From contig NW_026947491.1 of NCBI RefSeq assembly GCF_034190915.1, forward strand, positions 25,794,101-25,858,100: DNA of 64,000 bases, written 5' to 3'. Positions within the stretch are counted from its first letter, which is position 1, and the number at the start of each line of letters is the position of its first letter. The position numbers and the translations under genes were made by a program. A model generated the notes under the pieces. The model saw nothing but the letters and a program-made list of their open reading frames with translations, did not search any database and was not told where the DNA came from. This DNA is from Cavia porcellus. Taxonomy: Eukaryota > Chordata > Mammalia > Rodentia > Caviidae. Shown here piece by piece: positions 1-11,745 of this stretch.

Positions 1-3000
1 GTTGAAGGATGGAAAATGATTAACCATGCCACAGGAACCTAGAAAAAGCAGGGAAAGCTATTTTACTTGCAGACAATGCAAACTTTATGCCAAAACTGAT
101 TAAATGAGACAAAGTCACTATATACTTGTTAAAGGAAAACTCCAAGAAGAGGAGAAAACAATCATAAATATTTATGCACCAAACCCAACTGCATAAAACA
201 AATATTAGGAGACATAAAAAAAAAAAAACAATAACACAATTGTAGTGGCAGACTTTAATATCATGCTCTCACAAATGGATAGATCAACTAGACAAAAAAA
301 AATCAACAAAGAAATGTTAGAATTAAATGAAGCCTGTGAACAAATGGACTTGGTTGATTTCTACAGTGTTTCACCCCAAAACATCAGAATACACATTCTT
401 CTCAGCTACACATGTCACATTCTCCAAAATAGATCATATATTAACGAACAAAACATGTTTAAGTAAATGTAGAGGCATTAAAATCATCCCATGCATATTA
501 TCTGACCATAGCACAATGAAATTGGAAATCAATGATTACTGAAACAAAATCTACATTAACACACAGAAATTAAACAACACCTTTCTAAACAAATTATGGG
601 TCACAGAGGTAAGTAAGATGAGAATAAACAGTATATAAAATACAATGATAATGCTGATAAAACATACTGAAACCTACAGGACACAATGAAATCAGTCCTA
701 TGAGGGAAATTTGTAACAATGAACTCACACATTAGGAAAACAGAACAAGCTCAAATAAACAACCTAGTGATGAGCCTCAAACTTCTAAAAAAGAACAAAT
801 CAAAACCAAAGCTCAGACAGGGAGTAGATCATACAAATAGGAGCAAAAATTAATGCAGTAGAGACTAAGAAAACAATAGAAAGAGTAAGTCAAAAGGTTG
901 GTTCTTTGAGAGAATAAATAAAATTGATAAATCATTACCCAACCTCATGAAAGAGGAAACAAAAAACACAAATTTGAGCAATTAGGAATGAAAAAGAAAA
1001 TATCACAATAGATCCCACAGAAATCCAGGAGATCATCAATATCTACTATGAGACCTTATACTCTAATAAGATAAAAAAAATGCAGAAGAAATGGACAGAT
1101 TATTAGACACAATCTAACTGGCAAAACTAAATCAAGAAGATATTAAAAATTCTAAATAAGCCAGTATCAGTCAGTGAAATTAAAAATGTAATTAAAAATT
1201 TACCAACAAAATAAAGCCTAGACTCAGATGGATTCACTGTTGAATTCTACAAGAAATTTAAATAACTAATGCCACTAATACTGAAACTCTTTAAAAAATT
1301 CACAGGGAAACAATATTTCCAAAATCATTCCTGGAAGCAAGTATTAACTGTGATTCCAAAACTAGAGAAGAACCCAACCAAGAAAGAAAACTACAGGCCA
1401 AACTCTGTAGTGAATATTGATGCAAAAATCCTTAATACGATGCTGGCAAACATGCAATAAATCATCAAGAAGATTATACCTCATGACCAAGTAGGATTCA
1501 TACCAGGGATGCAGGGATGGTTCAACATATGCAAATCAATAAACATAATGCAACGTATTAACAGAACCAAAGACAAAAATCACATAATTATCTCAAAAGA
1601 TGCAGAAAATGCATTTGACAAAGTCCAACACCCATTCATGATAAAAACCCTACAGAAAACTGGAATACATGGTCTTTACCTCAATCTTGAAAAAGTCATC
1701 TATGGCAAACCAACAGCTAACAGCATTTTAAATGTCAAAACCTGAAAGGTTTCATTTTACAATCAGGAACAAGGATGTTCACTGTCACCACTCCTATTCA
1801 ATATAGTTCTGGAGACATTTGCCAGACCAATTAGACAAGAGAAAAAAACCAAAGGAATAAAGATAGAAAAGGAAGAAATTAAACTATCATAATTTATGAA
1901 TGATAAGATATTCTACATAGAAGACCCCAAAAACTCCAACAAAAAAACTTGCAGATTTAATAACCAAATGCAGTAGTGTAGCAGGATACAAAATCAACAC
2001 TAAAAGTCAACAGAATTCCTGCACAAACAACAAACTCATACAGAGATTAGGGACAAGACACCCTTCATAATAATATCCAACAAATCTCGAAATACTTAGG
2101 AGTCAATCTAACAAAAGATGTAAAAGATCTATACAGTGAAAATTACAGTACCCTAAAAAAAGGAGACTGAAGAAGGTATCAGAAAATGGAAAGCTATCCC
2201 TTGCTCTTGGGAAGAACCAACACAGTGAAAATGGCTATACTCCCCAAACTGTTCTACAGATTTCATGCAGTCCCAATCACAGATCTAGAGAAAACATTTG
2301 TAAAATTCATCTGGAATCAGAAAAGACCTACAAAAGCAAAAGCAATTCTGGACAACCAACACAAGACAGGAAGCATCACAATCCTAGACTTGAAATTATA
2401 CCACAAAGCCACTATGATAAAATTAGCACAATAGTGGCTAAAAAACAGGTCTGAAGATAAATGGAATAGAATAGAAGATGCAGACACAACTACAAACGCA
2501 TTCAACCACCTTATCTTTGACAAAGGAGCCAAACAGGTTCACTAGAAGAAAGATAGCCTCTTTAGTAAATGATACTGGGAAAACTGGCTTTCCACATGTG
2601 AAACTAGATGTCTATCACCATGCACTAAAGTCAAAATGGATCAAATCTAAATATTAAAACAGAAACATTAAATTTACTGGAAGAGAAAATAGGCAGAAAT
2701 CTTGAAGATATATGTGAAGGCAGAGACTTCATGAACAAAAACCAGACTGTAAGAGAAACAGTACAAAGAATCAACAAATGAGATCTTACCTTATAAAAAA
2801 GCTTTTGCACAACAAAAGAAATCACCAACAGAGTAAAATGACATCCCATAGAGTGGGCAAAAAAATTATAGACAGTTGTCCCATGGACAAAGGACTTAAA
2901 TCTAGAACATATAAAGAACTGAAAAAATTCAGACTCCCCAAATTCAAAAACTCAAACCAAAAATGGGCATCTGAGATGAATATGTACTTCTCAAATGAAT

Positions 3001-3780
3001 AAATATAAATGGAAAATATATACATGAAAAAACGTTCAACATCATTAGCAATAGAGAAATACAAATTAAAACAACACTGAGCTTCCATCTCACACTTGAA
3101 AAATGGTTATTATCAAAAAATCAACCAATAATAAATGCTGGTGTGGTTGTGGGGAAAAAGGAACCCTTCTCCACTGTTGGTGGGAGTGCAGACTGGTGTA
3201 ACCATTGTGGAAACCAGTATAGAGATTCCTTTAACAACCAAGATCAGAAGTCCCATTTGAACCAATTATTACCCTTCCAGCTGTCTTCCCAGAAGAATTA
3301 AAAACACCATACCACAGTGATATATGTGCACCCTTGTTTATAGTAGTACAGTTTGTAATAGCTGAATTTTGGAAACAACCCAAATGCTGATCAACCAAGG
3401 AAGGGATAAAAAAGATATGGGAGTTTTTCATACACAATGGAGTACTACTCCGTCATAAGGAAAGATAAACTGGAAACTTTCATAGGTAAATGTATGAAAC
3501 TCAAATCACACCCATAAGTATAAACATTGTATTGTCTCACTAATGTGAGAAACTGAACAAGTAAATAACATCCAAAATATATAACAGATATTGTGAATAG
3601 GGAAGAAACTGTTCAAAAGAAAAGATGAACTATGATAGGGGAAAGGGAAAAGCCGGTACATGTGCATTACTGTGTCACTAGGAAAAGGCACAACCCACAC
3701 ACACATTTGGCTTGAAGTCACTGTATGACGATGAAATCCTACTTCTTTGAAGGATAAGAAGAGGAGACAACATACCATAT
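1..3780 (+). mobile_element. Degenerate LINE-1, ORF2 onward (5' cut by window edge)
   Basis: The sequence parallels the intact LINE-1 at 41581 onward. It starts in the endonuclease region (a diverged counterpart of KVKGWK...AILFADN), passes through reverse transcriptase and ends in an ORF2 C-terminus with [14 protein letters not shown] and [13 protein letters not shown] remnants near 3135-3190. The ORF2 end aligns near 3530 and a different 3' UTR follows. Many stops and frameshifts break it into short frames (for example 245-466, 1269-1460, 1509-1745, 2186-2434). The catalytic FADD is changed to FMND with a stop just upstream (about 1890-1904). It is an old, inactive copy, antisense to TMTC1, and its 3' boundary is approximate. 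Confidence 0.88.
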
Positions 3781-4322
3781 TGTTAAATGTTTCTGAAATG
3801 AGAGTAAGTGGAAGAGACCAGCAATTTTTGAAACCTAACTGTGATCAGAACTCAAAAGCAGTCAACCCCAACTTCCTCATCTGTGAACTGGGAACCTAAC
3901 CAATGTTGTAAGACAGTTGCTGCCCACTTTCATATCAATTTTTAATGATACACTAAGAAAAACACAGAGAACTAAAAGAAATTTCTTGCTCTGCAAAGAT
4001 TTGAGGCAACCTCACTAACACCAATGTTATTCCTTTTCCTTCCAATCATTACCCTGCATCGACACTTAACATGATCCTGAATACTCATCTGATACGCATT
4101 TTCCAAAGAAAATAATAAGTGCAATGGGTATCACATTTCTTTTCCAGTTTCTGCCTCATTTTTTTTCAAAGATGAGCATCTAACTTCATCCCACTTTACA
4201 TGTTTCAAATGCTGTACTGAACCGTGCATTAAGACGAAACATTTAAATAAACCTGAGAATTTGCAAACAGTTAAACTTACAGTTTTTGCTCTTTTCTCAT
4301 ATGGTTTTAATTTTAATGTTTA

Positions 4323-4354
<32 letters not shown>

Positions 4355-4696
4355 TTGATGATTCCCAGGAGCATTAACAAGTTACATTAGATCCTTCTAT
4401 CTTATTAGGGTGGGAAAAAGTAATAAAAAGAAAAAAATCCTAATACATGGAGGAGATCTTTTGTACAAATCATGATTATTTAAGTGTACAATTTTTATCT
4501 TTTTATTTATAATTTCTATTAAAATAAAATATGAAGAACTTGTCATTATAACTGACACAGAAGAAATGCCACTCATTTTAAAGAAAAACCAAAGGTGATA
4601 ATCTAAAGGGTTTCTGGAAACCATAGATATCTTCAGAAATAGGATGTGTCTTATAAATCATAAAGCAGATTTAGAAATCTCCAAGACACTCTATTA
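3781..4696. other. Intronic unique sequence with a CA microsatellite
   Basis: A/T-rich DNA with no coding or structural feature recognised apart from the dinucleotide repeat at 4325-4352. Confidence 0.6.
4325..4352. repeat. (AC)14 microsatellite
   Basis: Fourteen uninterrupted AC units, likely length-polymorphic. Confidence 0.95.
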
Positions 4697-4781
4697 GGGA
4701 CAGGGATTTAGCTCAGCAGCACCATGCCTGCCTGGCAAGCATGAGATCCTGAACTCTACTCCTGGTACAAAGAAAAAAGAG
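4697..4781 (+). mobile_element. ID SINE (old)
   Basis: tRNA-Ala/BC1-type SINE. It reads CAGGGATTTAGCTCAGCAGC (A box region), then CCTGGCAAGCATGAG, a diverged B box, CCTGGTAC and an A-rich tail. It has about 15-20% differences from the young copies at 11187 and 59131, and no clear target-site duplication. Confidence 0.8.
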
Positions 4782-5164
4782 AGATACACTAGCTTCGTTT
4801 ACCAATTATTTTTTAGAACTTAGAACTGTTTCTGGCATATAGCATTATGTATCTGTTGAATGAATGAACAAAAATCAAAGATATCAAGAAGAGAGTCATG
4901 CATTCCAACTCTGAAACACAGGTTCCACTAACTACTAGTTGGCTTGCACTTCCCTAGGCACTGGCAGAGCACCTACCTTGAAGACTCATGTCCCTTCCCC
5001 TGAGCCTGCCTGCCTGCATGCATCTGTTTCACCACTGGCCTCTTCCACCCTCCCTAGTGCCTCTCATAACTCTGAAGTGCCTGCAGCTAAAGATATACAC
5101 AAGTATGACAAGAAAGGCTTCTTTAACATTTAAGGGGCCCCCATGTTTCAAGTAACTATCTCTA

Positions 5165-5640
5165 CAGGAAACTGTGTGTATCTGTCAGGGTTCCAGAGAA
5201 GCAGAACCAACAGAACCCATGGGTATAGACACAGGGAGGTATAGACATGGTCAAGACACAAGGGGTTCATCCTGAGGCCTGGTCTCCTTATGTGATCATG
5301 GAGCCTAATAAGCCCTGCCCATGCAGTAGGTGAAGACCAGGCCAGTGTCCCCTGAAGGCTGAAGCAGCAGAGTTGAGGTGCAGACAGAGTCCAAGGGCTG
5401 CCGCTAGAGAATTCCTCCTGCTTCAGTGTAACCAGGCCTTTTGTTCTATTCAGCCCTCCACCAACTCCATAAGGCTCACCCTGAGAACAATTTGCTACAC
5501 TCAAAATTCACTGATTTAAAAAACTGATCTCGTCCAGAAACAATGCCATAGAAACATTGAGAATAACATTTGTCGGAATTAGCACCCTGTGGCCTAGACA
5601 ACATGGCATGTGAATTAGCTATCATCCCTACACTTTGGAG
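5165..5640 (-). mobile_element. Ancient mammalian dispersed repeat (family not named)
   Basis: On the minus strand this matches a familiar mammalian repeat. It ends in a GGTTCTGCTTCTCTGGAACCCTGAC-like stretch and contains GGCCACAGGGTGC, TTTCTGGACGAGATC, TTAAATCAGTGAA and GAATAGAACAAAAGG blocks. The same family lies in the opposite orientation at 17985-18420. I recognise the pattern but not the family name with certainty. A 118-codon open frame within it (5148-5504, minus) is not a gene. Confidence 0.55.
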
Positions 5641-7971
5641 ACTGTCCTGTCTTCTCCAGAGACGTAGATGGACAAACCGTCCCCATCAGTCTCCCAGACT
5701 AAGTGGAAGAAGAATTTCATAGAACAGCAGAAACACATTTTTGGTTCTTCAATTACTCCAGTGTATTATTTGACCAACTCCCCCAAACACAGTCCCATTA
5801 GTCATCAGACCCTTGCCTCAAGCCTAGACCTCTGGTATCACTCACTACTGTACCAAATCTAAGTCAGTATTCACTCATCTTGCCAAACTATGAACAGGTC
5901 TGTTCTGTCAATCTGAGTGTCTGTTACAGCGCTTGGGAGTCAGCTGCTGTTTTTAAAGCTAAGAGGAAGTGGGGAAGTGGGGAAGGAGTGGGTTAATGGC
6001 TCACTGCTGAAATCAACCCTACACCTCCAGCTGTGAACAATTAGGCCTGTCAGTATTCCCTCCAAGAAACTCCTGCTGTGTTATTAGGATGAATGGGAAA
6101 CAGGATTTTGACTTTTTGATAGGTCAGGTTATAAATCTACCCTCTAGACTAAGAGCGAACCAGCTGGGTTTATGTGCACAAAGCTGAATCTTTAATGATG
6201 GGTCCCACACGGTGCTCAACTCAGGAATCCCTTTTGTGCTCCAAGGCAGAGTGGGAAGAGGAGCAGAACTAAGCTAGTAACTAAGGATCTGTTCCCTTTC
6301 CATGGAATTCCGTAGAAAAGCAGGTAAAAGCCACGCATGACAAGGTCCCTGAATAAGCCTGGTGTATCAATGTGGGGATATTCACCTATGCACAATTATT
6401 TTTAAAGTTTAGTCTCAATTTCATGACTCTAAATTTCATGTCTAATTTCAAAATAAAACACTGAAATAAACATGAATAATTCAGTTCTGAGAAAACAGTG
6501 GAGGCAAAGGCAATATAAATTGAATTTTGTTGTGTCTTATAACAAAATCAAAGTACAAAATCAAATGAAAAGTTTTAATAAGGTAAAAACGAAAGTCTTA
6601 CATGACTACTTGCAATGTCACTTCGAGTATAAGTTCTTATACTCCAAACTTAAAGGAAACAAATCAGAAACATCTAACTTCCCATAAAGCAGAGCGGAAC
6701 ACTGGCAGGATAATAATCGAACAGTTGTTTTTGAGATCAGCTCTTCCATCAGCACAGACTTTCCTGGTGAATCTAACTCATCCTTGAACCAGTGAAGCAT
6801 GAGCCAAAACCAGCTGCAGGGGCTCATCTAGTGGCTCTGATATTTCTTCTTCCAGACACTCGCACTGCTTTTGGCAAGATTCCCTCTGTCTCTGATGGTC
6901 TTATCTGGTCCCCTGAAATCCAACTTGTCCTTCAGCCACTCTATAGTCCGATGAGGAGCATGAAACTAATTACACACTCCAAGGGAAAACCTGTAATTGT
7001 GTTATACACTCCAAAGAGCAGGGTGGACTCTTTGCTCACAGCAGCCCCTTTTTAGAAGTCCTCAGAAGGTCTGCTGCATTAAACAGAAAGTTTCTCATTC
7101 ACCATGAGACAAAGCTCACGCCCCGTAGAGAGGCCTGGACAATCACAGAACCTTTACATGCCTCCGTGCCTGGAAGACGGGATAAAGCCACTGAACCAAA
7201 TGGCATGGCATAACAAATCTGATGCCTAGCACAGAATTAGTACCCTGCAAGGTTATTTTTAAAGAAAACTTACATTATATATTGTCATGAGGAGAAAATA
7301 ATAAAATGCATTAAGTAAGGCCCAGAGTTTGAGATTTTATGAGAAATGATTGTAAGAGTCTGGCACAGTGACTTGGGCCTGCAGCCCCAGCAGTTAGGAC
7401 TCATCTGGGCAGAGTGACATGAACCACAAAACAAAACAATGACTTGAAGAAACCTCCCAATTCCCAGCTGAATCTTAAGCTAGTGAGAATCCTGTGGAAA
7501 CCACAGCATTTTAAACACCTGCCACTAAAATAAGCTTAATTGAAAGATTTCATTCTGATTTTAAAAAATAAATGAAAGTACATACACAGAGAACAGGGGA
7601 CACTGAAAAGTGCTTGTGATTCTGGGCCCCAACTGTTTCCTCCACGTGTACAACCATCTCACCTCAGGGGACATGTTCCCTCTGGCTGCTCCCAGTCCCC
7701 CATAGAGGAAACAAGACGGCTCCGTTACACGTATGGGGTGGCTCCAGCCTCCAGGTCAGCTCAGTGAGAAGACAGCAAAGATCACATGCATCGCATTCAG
7801 GTAGAGCCTGCTCCTAGTGTATCTCTTCCTCTCCAGTTTCCTTATAGTGATCTTATTTCTAATGTGATAATCACCCAAGCACCCTCTTTGACTCTTAAAA
7901 TTTGGTCACCTAATGACAGCAATATCCAAGAAATAGTAATGAACACACCACTCCCTGGACATCTGTATTAG
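5641..7971. other. Intronic sequence without recognised features
   Basis: No exon, domain or clear repeat recognised. A short stretch near 7351-7435 has a faint B1-like word order but is too diverged to call. Confidence 0.5.
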
Positions 7972-8350
7972 CCAGTTATCTATTATGTATAACAAATCAT
8001 TTCATAATCTGTGAGGCCCATGGGAAAGGATCAGCTCTTGACTCATTCAGGAGGTCACTAGCCAAATGCAGTACCCTGAGGCTGCTGATCTCTGGGCACA
8101 CTGGTCAGTAGAGGCCTCTGATATTCCTTGACACATGGGCCTCTCTATACGGCAGTGGTCATCCCTCAGAGCACAATAGCAAACAGAAGAGTGAGGCACA
8201 ATGCTCGAGACAGAAGGTACTACTTTGCTAATGCAACTGCAGACATGACATCCCACAAAGCGAGGCACTGACTGCAGCCCACACTCAGGAACAGAGGCAT
8301 CAATCCTAGGAAGGAGGACCACTGGGACCATTTTGCATGCACCTACCACA
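7972..8350 (+). mobile_element. Ancient mammalian dispersed repeat (family not named)
   Basis: Opens with CAGTTATCTATTATGTATAA then CAAATCATTT, and continues with CACATGGGCCTCTCTATACG, TCCCTCAGAGC, TGACATCCCA and CAGCCCACACTCAGGA. This order is typical of an old, widely dispersed mammalian repeat of the GTTATCTATTGCTGCGTAAC type. It is strongly diverged and has internal deletions. The 113-codon minus-strand open frame across it is incidental. Confidence 0.5.
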
Positions 8351-8605
8351 CATCCCCACAAACGCTCAGGTAGGAGATGTCTTCTCAAATGCTCAGATGG
8401 TCACTAAAGTATGAAAAACGTCACAACAAACAGCTAAGGACTATGACCTTCGTCACTTAAACAGGAGAAAGAGCCAGTGCTCCAGTGCACAGAACGAACA
8501 GGCAGGAGAAGAAAATCAAAGGTCTTCTGGAAGCATGAAAGAGTCATGGGAGCTACTCAGAAAAACAGAGCTTTATTCAAAAGTATAATCCCAGAAAAAC
8601 TTCTT

Positions 8606-8718
8606 CCTTTTTTTTTTTTTTTTTTTTACTTTTTCTCTTTTTATCGGTACCGGAGATCGAACTCACGACCGCCTGCTTGCAAGGCAGGTGCTTATGCCGC
8701 TGAGCTAAATCCCCAGCC
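8606..8718 (-). mobile_element. ID SINE with target-site duplication
   Basis: The minus strand reads GGGGCTGGGGATTTAGCTCA, then GCGGCATAAGCACCTGCCTT, the B box GAGTTCGATC and a tail ending in poly(A), seen on the plus strand as about 18 T. Imperfect duplications CCCAGAAAAACTTCTT (8590-8605) and CCCAGAAAAACCTCTT (8719-8734) flank it. A fairly young insertion. Confidence 0.93.
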
Positions 8719-8734
8719 CCCAGAAAAACCTCTT

Positions 8735-9826
8735 TCAAAGGGAAGAATTTTCTTTTAAATGGTAAAGCTTCAGAAAAAGCTTGAGGTATGTCAGTACCAA
8801 GAGAAGGCTTTGTAAGAACATTCACTTCACTGAAATCCCCATGGTTAATTTAAAGATTCTCCCAGCAATTTATTTCTGGTAGAACATAATTCTACCAACT
8901 ACAAAACACTGTAAGGTTTGCTCTTTATTGATTTAGAGTAACTATGGGAAATCTGGTTTTGTTTCTAGACGACATCACTAGCTTGACTGCATTACGTGCA
9001 ATGCCAATCTGCACTTTTTTTCAGAGATGACCACAAAGTGACAGTGAACACCAGGATAGCGTTAAGAACTTACTCTGCTGAAAATTCTAGAAATCATTTA
9101 GTTCCTCTCCCTTGTTGCTTTATGCTCCCACTGTCCAAATTTAAAGGCTACCTTAGTTCAGTTTCTCCTCACACTTTAAGACTCAGTCATTCACCAATTT
9201 CTACAAAATCCTAATATATTTATTAAATATAATAGTTCTGCCAGGTCCAGTTTTGTAGCATCAAAAGTAAAATGGCTTAATTTAAAACCATGTACTCAGC
9301 AGGAGTAATTAATAAATGAATTTATGGATTATGGTATAAAATCATTATTATGGAAGGGGATGAATGTCAGAGGCATGGACAAATAGATGAACTCATTTCA
9401 CAAGACAATGCCTACTTCAAAGACAGGAGGATGGAGGGAGAGGTCGCAATAACCGAAGAGATACCAGACAAAAACGAAGAGACCAAATCTAACACATTGA
9501 CATTAAATGGACAATTTTTTGGCATTGCAACTTAAGACTTTCCAACTTCATAGACTGATGGCAGAAGAAGAAAGTGAAGCTCAACAAGACCTAGCAGCGT
9601 TTACTGACAATCGGAAACAAAACGGTGATGTGTCTGCCATGTAAGTTTTGAACAGACTGCATGAAAAAAACTGCAGTCCATGTGAGGGAAAGTGCTGGTT
9701 TTTCACCACTTTTAGTAAAGGTCAGCACTGGGCATCTCATTCTCCTACAGACATTAATTAATTTAGTATATTAAAAGAAGTGCAACCATAGTTTTAAGTT
9801 AAAAACTATGAAGAAAAGCTCCAAAT
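8735..9826. other. Intronic sequence without recognised features
   Basis: Unique, A/T-rich sequence. A short plus-strand open frame at 9350-9535 has no domain or homology that I can see. Confidence 0.5.
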
Positions 9827-9991
9827 GTTGTTATGGTTTATACCTAGCAGTCTCCCCAAAAGTCTTCTACAACCCTTGGGAGCTGGCTGACATACAAGGC
9901 CTGAAACTTCTAAAACATGAAATAAACTGCTTTTCCTGTAAGGTGCAGGTATCAAGTATTTTGTCCCAGCAATGAGCAAATAATTAAGACA
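9827..9991 (+). mobile_element. MaLR-type LTR remnant
   Basis: It begins TGTTATGGTTTATACCTAG, ends AAATAAACTGCTTTTCCTG...TATTTTGTCCCAGCAATGAG and stops at AATTAAGACA. This start and end are typical of rodent MaLR (ORR1/MT-like) solo LTRs. The middle is deleted, leaving only about 165 bp. It has no coding potential. Confidence 0.55.
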
Positions 9992-10439
9992 AATGTCAAA
10001 GTGTTTCTGGGAAAAAAAAAAAATTACATAGGTGAAAAGTGCCGGGTGCAGATATCTGCAGGTAGAAACAGCAGACAAGTTTTCCTCGCCACAGAAGAGT
10101 TGGGGGGCCATGGGAAGCAGTGAGTTTATGGCACAGCAGACACAGAGGGTAACCCTGTGCTGGGCAGGACATGATGAGGAGACATGATGAGGATGTGTCA
10201 CTCTGACACCAGGGTCTCTTCAAACTCCAAGCAACAACAGTTGGTCCACTGCCGGGTTCAGGGAGCTTTTGCCCCAGATATCAACTGACAGAGGAGGAGA
10301 CCAAAATATGCCACCCAAATATACCTCTTGGGCATAGGAATAATTTCAAGATGATTATTTTAACAAAGTACAGACAGAAAAAGTTCTGAAAACAGAATAG
10401 AAAATTACCATTTTATAAAGGAAATTAGTCCACTGATTG

Positions 10440-10735
10440 GTTTGACACAATTCTGAGTAGGATTAAGGTGGCCCACCCTCGGTGTGAGTGCTATCTGCTC
10501 TCAGAGCGGGTAATCTGGCTAAGATTCAAGGGGTAGAAGAGGGTCATTGTTCCTGTCACTGCTTCCTTTTGCCTTCTGCCCTCCAAAGACTGTTAATCCT
10601 CTTCAGTGTCCCTCCCCTTGGAGTCAGCTGACTATAAACTGAAACCTCTACAGACTGTGCGCTAACTAAGTCTTTCCTCCCTTAACTTTGGGATTTGAAT
10701 AATTTGTCTCAGCAACTAGAAAAGTAACTAAATAC
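10440..10735 (+). mobile_element. LTR-like (MaLR-type) remnant
   Basis: The 3' part reads TAAGTCTTTCCTCCCTTAAC, then ATTTGTCTCAGCAACTAGAA and AAGTAACTAA, the usual end of rodent MaLR/ERVL-type LTRs. The upstream part (from about 10440) is compatible, but its boundary is uncertain. Confidence 0.45.
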
Positions 10736-11186
10736 CCTCTCTGAATCAGGAAAAGGATGAAGACTAAATCACCAGAGTCTCATCCAGGAAAAGAAACAAA
10801 CAAGCTTGTGTAACACATCTTAAACTTCTTCACCCCCATCTTCCCATTTCCAGCTTCCCCACATCCCTTCCTTCTTGTGTCAGTAGACATTGGGATTTAC
10901 ACCTGACTCAAACCATCTCTTTGGGATTTCCCATTCCTCTAGCTATTTCCTATATGTATATGAAGTGCACACATTACTAAACTTCCATTTTTCTCTTACT
11001 GACCTATCTTTTGTAGAGGTGTCTGTCCTTATGAAGAATTATAAAGGGCAAAAAGAAAACTCTTTTCCTCCTCCACTATAGTAGATCTAGCCTATTCTAT
11101 GGACATCCTCAAGGAACACATGTTCATCCACTAAAATCAGATATTCTATTGCTTACATTATTGAATCTTTCAAATTCCCAAGCAAT

Positions 11187-11297
11187 AGGGGCTGGGGATT
11201 TAGCTCAGCGGCATAAGCACCTGCCTTGCAAGCAGGCAGTCATGAGTTCAATCCCTGGTACCGATAAAAAGGAAAAAGACAAAAAAAAAAAAAAAAA
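11187..11297 (+). mobile_element. Young ID SINE with perfect 15-bp target-site duplication
   Basis: Full-length ID element: GGGGCTGGGGATTTAGCTCA head with A box, GCCTTGCAAGCAGGC anticodon-arm region, GAGTTCAATCC B box, GGTACCGATAAAAAGG tail and about 20 A. The duplication AAATTCCCAAGCAAT is exact at 11172-11186 and 11298-11312. It is close to the copies at 8606, 59131 and 63021, so a recently active subfamily is likely. Confidence 0.95.
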
Positions 11298-11384
11298 AAA
11301 TTCCCAAGCAATGTCTGCATGGAGCTGGGCGGCGGGGAGACCACTACACAGGTACTTTATGATCTAGATCTAGAATGTTCATGA

Positions 11385-11745
11385 AAAGGCTCATGCATTT
11401 GAAGGTTGGGCTTTGGGAAGCTGGTAAGCCATAGGGGTGCTACACTCATCTGTGGATCAATCTGCTGATGAACCCATAGTTGAATGTACTGTTGGGGGCG
11501 GGCCTGTTAGAAGGGGGTCACTGGGCTTGTGATGTGGGAGGGCAGATCTTCCTTCCTCTGGATTCTCCCTTCTCTCTGCATCCTGACCACCATGATGTGT
11601 GCAGCCTTCCTCTGCCACACCCTTCTATCATGTCTTCCTGCCTTAGACCCAGCCAACCACTGACTGAAACAAACCACTCCTCCTTTGATTTGTAGCATAT
11701 TTTAATTTGGGTATTGTTTCTCAGAGACCAAGAAAGTGACTAAGA
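11385..11745 (+). mobile_element. MaLR-type LTR remnant
   Basis: Ends with a GAGACCAAGAAAGTGACTAA-GACA motif preceded by a TCCTCCTTTGATTTG stretch, resembling rodent MaLR LTR 3' ends. The upstream GGGCGGGCCTGTTAGAAGG and the long C/T-rich segment also fit an LTR body. The 5' boundary is approximate. Confidence 0.45.

Noticed and set aside
4697..4781. tRNA gene
   Set aside because: The tRNA-like head with A and B boxes is that of an ID SINE; there is no full cloverleaf and an A-rich tail follows. The same applies to the other ID copies.
5148..5504. 118-codon minus-strand frame
   Set aside because: It lies inside an ancient dispersed repeat and begins within unrelated flanking sequence.
6236..6262. 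Possible TMTC1 LEHK-coding fragment on the minus strand
   Set aside because: A short LEHK reading appears, but its flanks do not match TMTC1 and there are no splice sites.
7351..7435. Faint B1-like sequence
   Set aside because: Only scattered words agree with B1 and no tail or boundaries are visible.
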